From assembly GCA_937928195.1 (NCBI GenBank), contig CALEYZ010000098.1, forward strand, positions 1 to 42,185: a DNA stretch of 42,185 nt. The letters are read 5' to 3'. This document shows positions 25,281 to 32,937 of this stretch, in pieces. The position numbers and the translations under genes were made by a program. This DNA is from an uncultured Limnohabitans sp. (lineage in GTDB: Bacteria > Pseudomonadota > Gammaproteobacteria > Burkholderiales > Burkholderiaceae_C). Positions within the stretch are counted from its first letter, which is position 1, and every line of letters begins with the position of its first letter. The notes under the pieces are model-generated. The model was not told the DNA's origin, ran no database searches, and saw only the letters and a program-made list of their open reading frames with translations.

Positions 25281-25289
25281 CAACTTTGC

Positions 25290-25328
25290 GGGACAGACCA
25301 AGATTTGCGCAGCAAATTTGCTCTGTCC
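25290..25328. repeat. REP-like palindromic hairpin between etfB and etfA
   Basis: GGACAGA (25291-25297) pairs with TCTGTCC (25322-25328), and inside it ATTTGC (25303-25308) pairs with GCAAAT (25312-25317) around a GCA loop, with CAA/TTG in between and a single bulged G. This is an almost complete 38-base hairpin without a trailing T run. The GGGACAGACCA beginning resembles REP-type palindromes that I recall in many betaproteobacteria with REP-associated transposases. No second copy was noticed in this window. Confidence 0.6.
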
Positions 25329-25349
25329 TCAACTGATTAAGGAAATTTC

Positions 25350-26282
25350 ATGAGCTCATTGGTTATTGCAGAACACGACAACGCATCCATCAAGGGTGCA
25401 ACTTTGAACACCGTCACAGCCGCTGTGGCTTGTGGTGGTGATGTGCATGTTTTGGTGGCCGGCCACAACGCCGCTGCTGCTGCTCAGGATGCTGCCCAAA
25501 TCGCAGGCGTGTCCAAAGTGATTCACGCCGACGCTGAAGGTCTGGCTCATGGCTTGGCTGAAAACGTGGCCGCCCAAGTGTTGGCCATTGCGGGCAATTA
25601 CACCCACATTTTGTTCCCCGCCACCGCCAGTGGCAAAAACGTGGCGCCTCGCGTGGCGGCCAAGTTGGATGTGGCGCAATTGAGCGACGTGACCTTGGTG
25701 GTTTCTGCCGACACGTTCGAGCGCCCCATCTACGCCGGCAATGCCATTGCTACCGTGCAAAGCAAAGACGCTGTCAAAGTGTTGACCGTTCGCACCACAG
25801 GTTTTGATGCAGCCGCAGCCACCGGTGGTTCTGCCAGTGTCGAGTCTGCTGCAGCCACTGCTGACAGCGGCAAGAGCGCTTTCAAGGGCAGTGAGATTGC
25901 CAAGAACGACCGTCCTGAACTGACTGCCGCCAAGATCATTGTGTCGGGTGGCCGTGCCTTGGGCAGTGCCGAGAAGTTTGCCGAAGTGATGACGCCCTTG
26001 GCTGACAAGCTGGGTGCGGCCATGGGTGCCAGCCGTGCTGCGGTGGACGCAGGTTATGCGCCCAACGATTGGCAAGTGGGCCAAACCGGCAAGATCGTGG
26101 CGCCTCAGTTGTATGTGGCTTGCGGTATCTCCGGTGCCATTCAGCACTTGGCCGGTATGAAGGACAGCAAGGTGATTGTGGCCATCAACAAAGACCCAGA
26201 AGCACCGATCTTCAGCGTGGCCGATTACGGTTTGGAAGCTGATCTGTTTGCAGCTGTGCCTGAATTGGTCAACGCTTTGTGA
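25350..26282 (+). CDS. etfA: Electron transfer flavoprotein, alpha subunit
   Basis: A 310-residue partner of EtfB that holds the FAD. The N-terminal domain spans about 1-190. The C-terminal FAD domain contains SGGRALGSAEKF, APQLYVACGISGAIQHLAGM and SKVIVAINKDPEAPIFSVADYG, which are hallmark pieces of the family. The ATG is preceded by AAGGAAA at 25339-25345. It is likely co-transcribed with etfB and is followed by a convincing terminator at 26313-26345, which separates it from the acyl-CoA dehydrogenase gene. No fusion or truncation is seen. Confidence 0.96.
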   Translation: MSSLVIAEHDNASIKGATLNTVTAAVACGGDVHVLVAGHNAAAAAQDAAQIAGVSKVIHADAEGLAHGLAENVAAQVLAIAGNYTHILFPATASGKNVAPRVAAKLDVAQLSDVTLVVSADTFERPIYAGNAIATVQSKDAVKVLTVRTTGFDAAAATGGSASVESAAATADSGKSAFKGSEIAKNDRPELTAAKIIVSGGRALGSAEKFAEVMTPLADKLGAAMGASRAAVDAGYAPNDWQVGQTGKIVAPQLYVACGISGAIQHLAGMKDSKVIVAINKDPEAPIFSVADYGLEADLFAAVPELVNAL

Positions 26283-26312
26283 AGCGAATGATCTGACTTG
26301 ACATGTGAGTTT

Positions 26313-26345
26313 GAAAGGCATCCTTTGTGGTGCCTTTCTTTTATT
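26313..26345 (+). terminator. Intrinsic terminator after etfA
   Basis: GAAAGGCA (26313-26320) and TGCCTTTC (26331-26338) form an 8-bp perfect stem with a 10-base loop, followed by TTTTATT. The stem sits 31 bases after the etfA stop and 11 bases before the ATG of the acyl-CoA dehydrogenase gene, close enough to influence that gene's ribosome-binding region. Confidence 0.75.
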
Positions 26346-26356
26346 CGGAGAATGAG

Positions 26357-28147
26357 ATGAGTTACGTTGCCCCCTTAAAAGACATGCTTTTCAACATCGA
26401 ACACTTGGCCCGCATTGACCAAGTGGCGCAATTGCCCGGCTTTGAAGATGCTGGCCTTGAAACAGCACAAGCCGTGTTGGAAGAATGTGCCAAGTTGAAC
26501 CAAGACGTGATCGCGCCGTTGAACTGGGACGGCGACAAAAACCCCTCTGCATTTGCCAACGGCGAAGTGAAAACCACGCCTGGTTTCAAAGAAGCATTCA
26601 AACAATATGGTGAAGGTGGCTGGCAAGGTTTGCAGCACCCCACCGACTTTGGTGGCCAAGGCTTGCCCAAAACCATTGGTGCTGCATGCGGTGAAATGCT
26701 CAACTCGGCCAACATGAGTTTTGCTTTGTGCCCCTTGCTGACCGACGGTGCCATTGAAGCCTTGTTGACGGCAGGCTCCGACGATTTGAAAAACATTTAC
26801 CTTGAGAAGTTGATTTCAGGGGAGTGGACAGGCACCATGAATTTGACAGAGCCTCAAGCGGGTTCTGATTTGGCGCTGGTGCGCACGCGCGCAGAGCCTT
26901 TGCCTGATGGCACTTTCAAAGTGTTTGGCACCAAAATTTTCATCACCTATGGTGAGCACGACATGGCCGACAACATCGTGCACTTGGTGTTGGCACGTGT
27001 GCAAGGCGCGCCTGAAGGCGTGAAGGGCATCAGCTTGTTTGTGGTGCCCAAATTCATGGTCAATGCCGATGGCAGTTTGGGTGCACGCAACGATGTGCAT
27101 TGCGTCAGCATTGAACACAAAATGGGCATCAAAGCCAGTCCTACCGCCGTGCTGCAATATGGCGACAACGGCGGTGCCATTGGCTATTTGGTGGGCGAAG
27201 AAAACCGCGGCCTCGAGTACATGTTCATCATGATGAATGCGGCGCGTTACGCTGTGGGCGTGCAGGGCATTGCCATTGCAGAACGCGCCTATCAAAAGGC
27301 CGTTCAATACGCCAAAGACCGCGTGCAAAGCCGGCCTGTCGATGGCAGCATGAACACCTCGGCCCCCATCATTCACCATCCCGATGTCAAGCGCATGCTC
27401 ATGACCATGCGCGCCAGCACAGAGGGTTGCCGTGCGTTGGCCACTGTGGCTGCTGCTGCCTATGATGCGGCCCATCATCACCCGGACGCCGACGTGCGCA
27501 AGCAAAACGCCTTGTTCTATGAATTCATGGTGCCGCTGGTCAAAGGCTACAGCACCGAGATGAGTTTGGAAGTGACATCGCTGGGCGTGCAAGTGCACGG
27601 CGGCATGGGCTTCATTGAAGAAACCGGTGCTGCGCAGTATTACCGCGACGCCAAAATTTTGACCATCTACGAAGGCACCACCGCCATTCAAGCGAATGAC
27701 TTGGTGGGCCGCAAAACGGCGCGTGATGGCGGACAAACCGCCAAGGCCTTTGCCGCGCAAGTTGAACAAACTGAAACTGAACTGTTGAAAAACGCCAATG
27801 CCGATGCACAAGCCGTAGGCCGTCGTTTGCAAGCTGCGCGTTTGGCGTTCATTGATGTGGTCAACTTTGTGGCCGGCAACACCAAAGCCCAACCCAATGA
27901 TGTGTTTGCAGGCAGCGTGCCTTACCTCATGCTCTCGGGCAACTTGATGGCTGGCTGGCAAATGGGCCGTGCCTTGTTGGTGGCCTTGGCGCAGGGCGCA
28001 CAGGGCAATGACGCGGCTTTCATGGCTGCTAAAGTCACCACTGCGCGTTTTTATGCCGATCATTTGCTCAGTCGTGCACCTGGTGTGCGCGACAGCATCG
28101 TTGATGGTGCAAAGTGCGTGACAGAGTTGTCACTGGAAGCTTTCTAA
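26357..28147 (+). CDS. Acyl-CoA dehydrogenase, about 600-residue type
   Basis: A 596-residue FAD enzyme that oxidises acyl-CoA to enoyl-CoA and passes electrons to EtfAB encoded just upstream. Start ATG 26357 has GGAG at 26347-26350; a longer frame from 26327 overlaps the terminator and is not likely. Conserved pieces are GTMNLTEPQAGSDLALVRT, VHGGMGFIEETGAAQYYRDA and the catalytic glutamate E439 in IYEGTTAIQANDLVGRK. A C-terminal extension of about 120 residues is typical of the large subgroup that includes FadE5-type enzymes and the 3-methylmercaptopropionyl-CoA dehydrogenase DmdC. Sequence alone does not tell which substrate is used, so I give no symbol. Confidence 0.93.
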   Translation: MSYVAPLKDMLFNIEHLARIDQVAQLPGFEDAGLETAQAVLEECAKLNQDVIAPLNWDGDKNPSAFANGEVKTTPGFKEAFKQYGEGGWQGLQHPTDFGGQGLPKTIGAACGEMLNSANMSFALCPLLTDGAIEALLTAGSDDLKNIYLEKLISGEWTGTMNLTEPQAGSDLALVRTRAEPLPDGTFKVFGTKIFITYGEHDMADNIVHLVLARVQGAPEGVKGISLFVVPKFMVNADGSLGARNDVHCVSIEHKMGIKASPTAVLQYGDNGGAIGYLVGEENRGLEYMFIMMNAARYAVGVQGIAIAERAYQKAVQYAKDRVQSRPVDGSMNTSAPIIHHPDVKRMLMTMRASTEGCRALATVAAAAYDAAHHHPDADVRKQNALFYEFMVPLVKGYSTEMSLEVTSLGVQVHGGMGFIEETGAAQYYRDAKILTIYEGTTAIQANDLVGRKTARDGGQTAKAFAAQVEQTETELLKNANADAQAVGRRLQAARLAFIDVVNFVAGNTKAQPNDVFAGSVPYLMLSGNLMAGWQMGRALLVALAQGAQGNDAAFMAAKVTTARFYADHLLSRAPGVRDSIVDGAKCVTELSLEAF

Positions 28148-28170
28148 AATCGCGGCTTCTCGCTTTGATC

Positions 28171-28185
28171 ATCAGATGTTCTGAT
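28171..28185. promoter_or_regulatory. Palindrome before the nitronate monooxygenase gene
   Basis: ATCAGA-TGT-TCTGAT is a perfect 6-bp inverted repeat with a 3-base spacer in the 64-base gap, 26 bases upstream of the next start codon. It could be an operator. There is no T run, so it is not an intrinsic terminator. Confidence 0.3.
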
Positions 28186-28211
28186 AGCCTATTCAAATAA
28201 CTGGAGACTTC

Positions 28212-29165
28212 ATGTCCAAATTACCTGCCGTGCTGGCCAATCTGCCATTTCCGGTGATTGCATCGCCTTTGTTCATCATCAGCAACCCCAAGCTGGTCAT
28301 TGAGCAATGCAAGGCGGGTATTGTGGGCTCGATGCCTGCTTTGAATGCGCGACCAGCCGAGCAGCTTGAAGAGTGGTTGATTGAAATCACTGAGACTTTG
28401 GCGGCCTACAACAAAGCCCATCCAGACAAGCCTGCGGCACCTTTTGCCATCAATCAAATTGTGCACAAGAGCAATGACAGGCTTGAGCACGACATGGCTT
28501 TGTGCGTCAAATACAAAGTGCCGATCATCATCACCTCATTGGGTGCTCGCGAAGACATTAACCAGGCTGCGCACAGCTATGGTGGTGTGGTGTTGCATGA
28601 CATCATCAACAACAAGTTTGCGCACAAGGCCATCGAAAAAGGCGCCGATGGCCTGATCGCTGTGGCGGCCGGTGCTGGCGGTCATGCGGGTGAGAAGAGC
28701 CCCTTTGCATTGATTCAAGAAATTCGCCAGTGGTTCCAAGGCCCTGTGGCCTTGTCTGGCTCTATTGCCAGCGGTGACGCTATTTTGGCTGCGCAAGCCA
28801 TGGGCGCCGACTTTGCCTACATCGGCTCAGCCTTCATCGCCACGCACGAAGCTCGCGCAGCCGATGCCTACAAACAAGCCATCGTCGAGTGCAACTCGGA
28901 CGACATCGTGTACAGCAATTTGTTCACCGGTGTGCATGGCAACTACTTGGCACCGTCTATCAAAGCTGCAGGCTTAGACCCTGACAATTTACCCGTCTCC
29001 GATCCATCGGCCATGAACTTTGGCGGTGATGCCAAAAAGGCTTGGAAAGACATTTGGGGTTGTGGGCAAGGCATTGGTGCCATTGACGCTGTGGTCAGCA
29101 CCGCAGAGCGTGTGGCCAAGTTAAAGCAAGAATACGCAGCAGCACGCGCGCGCTTGGCACTCTAA
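28212..29165 (+). CDS. Nitronate monooxygenase / 2-nitropropane dioxygenase family flavoprotein
   Basis: A 317-residue FMN TIM-barrel protein. Family features are the N-terminal FPVIASPLFIISNPKL, the FMN-contacting IITSLGARED and ALSGSIASGDAILAAQAMGADFAYIGSAFIAT, and the likely catalytic H158 in AAGAGGHAGEK. Family members oxidise alkyl nitronates; several homologues have other or unknown functions, and the true substrate here is unknown. The ATG has GGAG at 28203-28206. It is 64 bases after the acyl-CoA dehydrogenase gene, with no T-tailed terminator between, and 18 bases before the acyltransferase gene, so all three may be read together. The link of this protein to acyl-CoA oxidation is only by position. 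Confidence 0.91.
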   Translation: MSKLPAVLANLPFPVIASPLFIISNPKLVIEQCKAGIVGSMPALNARPAEQLEEWLIEITETLAAYNKAHPDKPAAPFAINQIVHKSNDRLEHDMALCVKYKVPIIITSLGAREDINQAAHSYGGVVLHDIINNKFAHKAIEKGADGLIAVAAGAGGHAGEKSPFALIQEIRQWFQGPVALSGSIASGDAILAAQAMGADFAYIGSAFIATHEARAADAYKQAIVECNSDDIVYSNLFTGVHGNYLAPSIKAAGLDPDNLPVSDPSAMNFGGDAKKAWKDIWGCGQGIGAIDAVVSTAERVAKLKQEYAAARARLAL

Positions 29166-29183
29166 GTTTCTGCAAGGTTTGGT

Positions 29184-30299
29184 GTGAAGTCTGAACGTTC
29201 GGAGGTCATTGACCTCTTAAAGGCCTGTGCCTGCGTGTTAATCGTGTGGCACCACCTGGCCCTGTATGGCCCCATGTCAGATGTGGTTTCCGCTTGGACC
29301 CCTGGATTGATTGGGTTGCTCTTTGACCATGGCTTGCTCGCTGTGCAAGTGTTCTTGGTGGTGGGCGGCTATTTGAATGCCAAGTCATGGATCCGTGTGC
29401 TGGTGAAAGCGGATTTTCATTTTTTCAATCGATTATGGGTGCGCTATCAGCGCTTGGTCATTCCTTTATTGGCCGCATTGAGTTTCACGGTGGCGGTGAC
29501 GGCCTTGGTACGACCCTATTTCGAGCACCCTTCACTGTCAGATGCACCTAGCCCTCTTCAAGTCTTGGCGCATGTGTTTTTGCTACAAGACGTGCTGTAT
29601 TTGGAGGCCTTCTCCGCGGGTGTTTGGTATGTGGCCATCGACTTCCAATTGTTTGCTTTGGCCTTGATCTGCGCCGCATTGGCGCACCGCTGGCAATCTT
29701 GGACCGGGCGCGGATCGGTCATTCGCAAGGCGTTGTTCATGTGGTTGGCGCTGACCTTGGGTTCTTTCTTTGTGTGGAACCTTAACCCCTTGGGGGAAAT
29801 CTGGGGAACCTATTTTTTCTGCTCGTATGGTTTGGGCTTGTGTGTGGGCAGCTGGCGCTTAACGGGGTTCAAGGTGAATCACAGGATTTTGGCGCTCATG
29901 ATTTTGTTGCTGGGTGTCAGTGCATGGGTGTACCAACCCAGAATTCGATTGGCGGTGGCAGTTGCAGTGGCCATGCTGTTGGCGCTGTATGAAGCGACTG
30001 ATTGCAGGCCTTTGCCATGGCTCAAAGCTGCTTGGATTCAATGCTTGTCCAACGCTTCGTACGCCATCTTTTTAATACACTTTGGCGTCAGCTTGCTGGT
30101 CAGTGCGGTGGTGTTCACCCACTGGTCGGAGAGTGTGCCCGCCAATGCCATCGGTATGGTGACGTCATTTGGGCTGTCTTTGTTGATGGGCCATTTTTTA
30201 CATGCCCTGGTGGAAAACCATTCGCCCAGCTGGTCGCGTGTCGTGCAGTGGGCGGCCGTGTTTACGGCAACCTGCACTGCAGTGATGGTCCTTACTTAA
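29184..30299 (+). CDS. Membrane acyltransferase, acyltransferase-3 family
   Basis: A 371-residue protein with roughly ten hydrophobic segments. The N-terminal signature EVIDLLKACACVLIVWHHLALYG contains the catalytic-type histidine of this family, followed by AVQVFLVVGGYLNAKSW. Such proteins (OafA/WecH-like) O-acylate surface polysaccharides, lipids or similar acceptors at the inner membrane. The acceptor is unknown. The start is GTG at 29184, only 18 bases after the nitronate monooxygenase gene; no strong ribosome-binding site is seen (AAGG at about 29174-29177). The stop codon lies inside the 3' end of the convergent cyanophycin synthetase gene; the two genes overlap by eight bases. Confidence 0.85.
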   Translation: MKSERSEVIDLLKACACVLIVWHHLALYGPMSDVVSAWTPGLIGLLFDHGLLAVQVFLVVGGYLNAKSWIRVLVKADFHFFNRLWVRYQRLVIPLLAALSFTVAVTALVRPYFEHPSLSDAPSPLQVLAHVFLLQDVLYLEAFSAGVWYVAIDFQLFALALICAALAHRWQSWTGRGSVIRKALFMWLALTLGSFFVWNLNPLGEIWGTYFFCSYGLGLCVGSWRLTGFKVNHRILALMILLLGVSAWVYQPRIRLAVAVAVAMLLALYEATDCRPLPWLKAAWIQCLSNASYAIFLIHFGVSLLVSAVVFTHWSESVPANAIGMVTSFGLSLLMGHFLHALVENHSPSWSRVVQWAAVFTATCTAVMVLT

Positions 30300-32877
30300 C
30301 CAAGTTGGTTTGGCTTTCCTTCACCTTGCCTTGAATGTAGGCGAGGGCCGCTTCAACTTGGTCGATCAGGATCAAGCACAAGTCGCCTGAAGACAAACGC
30401 GCCAAAGCAGTGTCAATGGCGTTGAACTCGCCTTGAATGTCTTGCACATGCGTCGTGCGGGGTGCGCCACTCAGACCTTCACGCAAGAGTTGAATCACTT
30501 CGCCGTCACTGCGGCCGCGCTGACAGGCGTCCTGGTACAAGATCACTTCGTCAAAGGCGGTGCCTAAAATTTGCGTCTGATCGCGGATGTCTTGGTCACG
30601 GCGATCGCCAGCGCCGCTGATGACCACCACGCGCTTTTGTGCGGGCATGTTGTCAACGGCTTGAACCAAGGCCTGAATGGCATCGGGATTGTGGCCGTAA
30701 TCGGCGATGAGGGTGGCACCTTTGTAGTCAAAGACATTGAAGCGACCTGGAACGCCCTGAATGTCACTGATGAATGTAGACAAACCTTGTGCAATGGTTT
30801 CCCACGGCACATTGACGGCCCATGCCGCAGCCACGGCGGCCATGACGTTTTCGGTTTGAAAACCAATTTGGCCTTGGCGTGTGAGCGGCACTTCTGTCAA
30901 GGCAATGCGGAAAGCTTTTTTACCTTGCTGCGCCACGATGTTGCCGTTTTCTGTGTAGACCACGCGCTTGCCTTGTGCACGGTGTGTGGCCAGCACGGGG
31001 TGATGCGGATCGAGTGCAAAGAAGGTCACGTCGCCGGGACACATGTTGGCCATCATGGCCACTTGGGGGTCGGCTGCGTTCAAGACCGCCATGCCATCTG
31101 GCGCGACATTGAGCACAATCACGCGCTTGAGAACCGATAGATCTTCAAGGGTGGTGATGTAATTCAAACCCAAGTGGTCGCCAGAGCCCATGTTGGTGAC
31201 AATGGCCACTTGGCAACGGTCAAAGGCTAAACCTTCGCGCAGCAAACCGCCGCGGGCCGTTTCAAACACAGCGGCATCGACGTCTGGGTGCATCAAAACA
31301 TTGCGTGCGCTTCGGGGGCCGCTGCAATCGCCATCATCAATTTGGCGGCCATTGACATACACACCATCGGTGTTGGTCATGCCGACGCGCAGTTGGTGTG
31401 CTTTAAGCAGGTGGGCGGTAAGACGCACAGTCGTTGTTTTGCCGTTGGTGCCAGTGACTGCAATGACCGGAATTCGTCCGTTGTCGCCGTTGGGGAACAT
31501 GTGATCAATGACGGCTTTGCCCACGTTGCGGCCTTTGCCAAACGAGGGGCTGATGTGCATGCGCAAACCAGGGGCTGCATTGACTTCCACGACGCCACCG
31601 TTTTGTTCTTCCAGTGGCTTTAAGACAGACTCACACACCACGTCAACACCGCAAATATCAACGCCCACCATTTGCGCTGCAGCCACGGCGCGTGCGGCGA
31701 CTTCGGCGTGCACATCGTCTGTGACATCGGTGGCGCTGCCGCCGGTGGACAAATTGGCATTGTTGCGAAGGATGACGCGGCGACCTTTTTCGGGCACAGA
31801 ATTGGGTTCGAGGTCTTGCAACTTCAAACGGCCAATGGCGATGTCATCAAATTTGATTTTGGTCAGGGATGTGGAGTGACCATCGCCGCGGCGAGGGTCG
31901 GCGTTGACCTTCTCGACCAACTCGCGAACCGTGAGCACACCATCGCCCACGACCAAGGGGGGCTCACGGCGTGCCGCTGCAACCAATTTGTTGCCAACCA
32001 CCAGCAAGCGGTAGTCGCTGCCTGGTAGGAATTTTTCAACCAAGACTTCGCCGTAACGTGCTGCCGTATCGTAGGCCTGATTGAAAAGCTCACGGTCAGT
32101 GATGTTGACAGTGACGCCTTTGCCTTGGTTGCCATCCAAGGGTTTTACCACCACGGGCAAACCAATGTTTTGTGCAATGGCCCAAGCATCTTCCATGTCT
32201 TTGGCGGGCCGTCCAATGGGCACAGGCACGCCCGCGGCCAACAACAAGGACTTGGTGAGATCTTTGTCTTGTGCAATCGACTCCGCAATGGCGCTGGTGG
32301 TGTCGGTTTCGGCTGCTTGAATGCGGCGCTGTTTAGAGCCCCAGCCAAATTGCACCATGCTGCCTTCGGTGAGTCGACGGAAAGGGATTCCTTTGATGAC
32401 TGCCGCATCCACAATAGAACCTGTAGAGGGACCTAAGCGGACATCTTCGTCCAATTCACGCAGCTCGGCCAGTGCCTGGTTCAGGTCAAATGGCGATTGC
32501 GCTTGAACGGCACTGCACAGCTTCTCGGCCCAGCTGAGTGCCAAGCGACCCACGGCTTCTTCGGTGTATTGAACCACCACTTGGAACACGCCTTCTTCTT
32601 CGGTGGCGGTGGTGCGGCTGAAGGTGACAGGGCATCCAGCTTGGTTTTGCAAGCTGAGCGTGATTTTTTCAAGCGCGTGCGCCATGCTGGCGGGGTGGCC
32701 AGGACGTGATCCTTCGAGAGGTCCAACCGCTGGAAACACGCGTCGCAATTGTTTTTCGAAATCGTTGCCGGGCAACATTTCACGCTCTTGTGGCGCACAG
32801 CTGACAATGGCTTCAATGCTGGTTTGTCGACTCCATAAATTGGGTCCCCGCAAAGCTCGAATTCTTGAAACTTCCAT
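30292..32877 (-). CDS. cphA: Cyanophycin synthetase with intact Mur-ligase P-loop
   Basis: An 861-residue enzyme that builds cyanophycin, the Asp-Arg storage polymer, from ATP, Asp and Arg. Domain order is an N-terminal domain (about 1-160), an ATP-grasp domain adding Asp (about 205-465, with K245 in VVVKPLDGNQGKG) and a Mur-ligase-like domain adding Arg (about 470-861). The Mur P-loop is intact: GTNGKTT at 476-482. In the N domain the stretch corresponding to the paralogue's HIMEHVALELQ reads HALEKITLSLQ (from H67), so the second His of HxxEH is K71. Full length and intact motifs suggest this copy is the active polymerase. It is 60 bases downstream of the second synthetase gene and probably co-transcribed with it. 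Confidence 0.94.
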   Translation of the reverse strand: MEVSRIRALRGPNLWSRQTSIEAIVSCAPQEREMLPGNDFEKQLRRVFPAVGPLEGSRPGHPASMAHALEKITLSLQNQAGCPVTFSRTTATEEEGVFQVVVQYTEEAVGRLALSWAEKLCSAVQAQSPFDLNQALAELRELDEDVRLGPSTGSIVDAAVIKGIPFRRLTEGSMVQFGWGSKQRRIQAAETDTTSAIAESIAQDKDLTKSLLLAAGVPVPIGRPAKDMEDAWAIAQNIGLPVVVKPLDGNQGKGVTVNITDRELFNQAYDTAARYGEVLVEKFLPGSDYRLLVVGNKLVAAARREPPLVVGDGVLTVRELVEKVNADPRRGDGHSTSLTKIKFDDIAIGRLKLQDLEPNSVPEKGRRVILRNNANLSTGGSATDVTDDVHAEVAARAVAAAQMVGVDICGVDVVCESVLKPLEEQNGGVVEVNAAPGLRMHISPSFGKGRNVGKAVIDHMFPNGDNGRIPVIAVTGTNGKTTTVRLTAHLLKAHQLRVGMTNTDGVYVNGRQIDDGDCSGPRSARNVLMHPDVDAAVFETARGGLLREGLAFDRCQVAIVTNMGSGDHLGLNYITTLEDLSVLKRVIVLNVAPDGMAVLNAADPQVAMMANMCPGDVTFFALDPHHPVLATHRAQGKRVVYTENGNIVAQQGKKAFRIALTEVPLTRQGQIGFQTENVMAAVAAAWAVNVPWETIAQGLSTFISDIQGVPGRFNVFDYKGATLIADYGHNPDAIQALVQAVDNMPAQKRVVVISGAGDRRDQDIRDQTQILGTAFDEVILYQDACQRGRSDGEVIQLLREGLSGAPRTTHVQDIQGEFNAIDTALARLSSGDLCLILIDQVEAALAYIQGKVKESQTNLVK

Positions 32878-32937
32878 GAAACAGATATCCTGGTTGAAGC
32901 GCGTCGTCTGGTAATTGAGAGGGCTGGTGAAGCAGTG

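Noticed and set aside
25356..26321. 321-codon minus-strand frame opposite etfA
   Set aside because: Shadow of etfA; composition dominated by His, Gly and Gln, and it runs through the terminator hairpin.
26816..28063. 415-codon open frame on the minus strand opposite the acyl-CoA dehydrogenase gene
   Set aside because: Antisense shadow with no recognisable motif; the plus strand encodes a complete enzyme with catalytic Glu.
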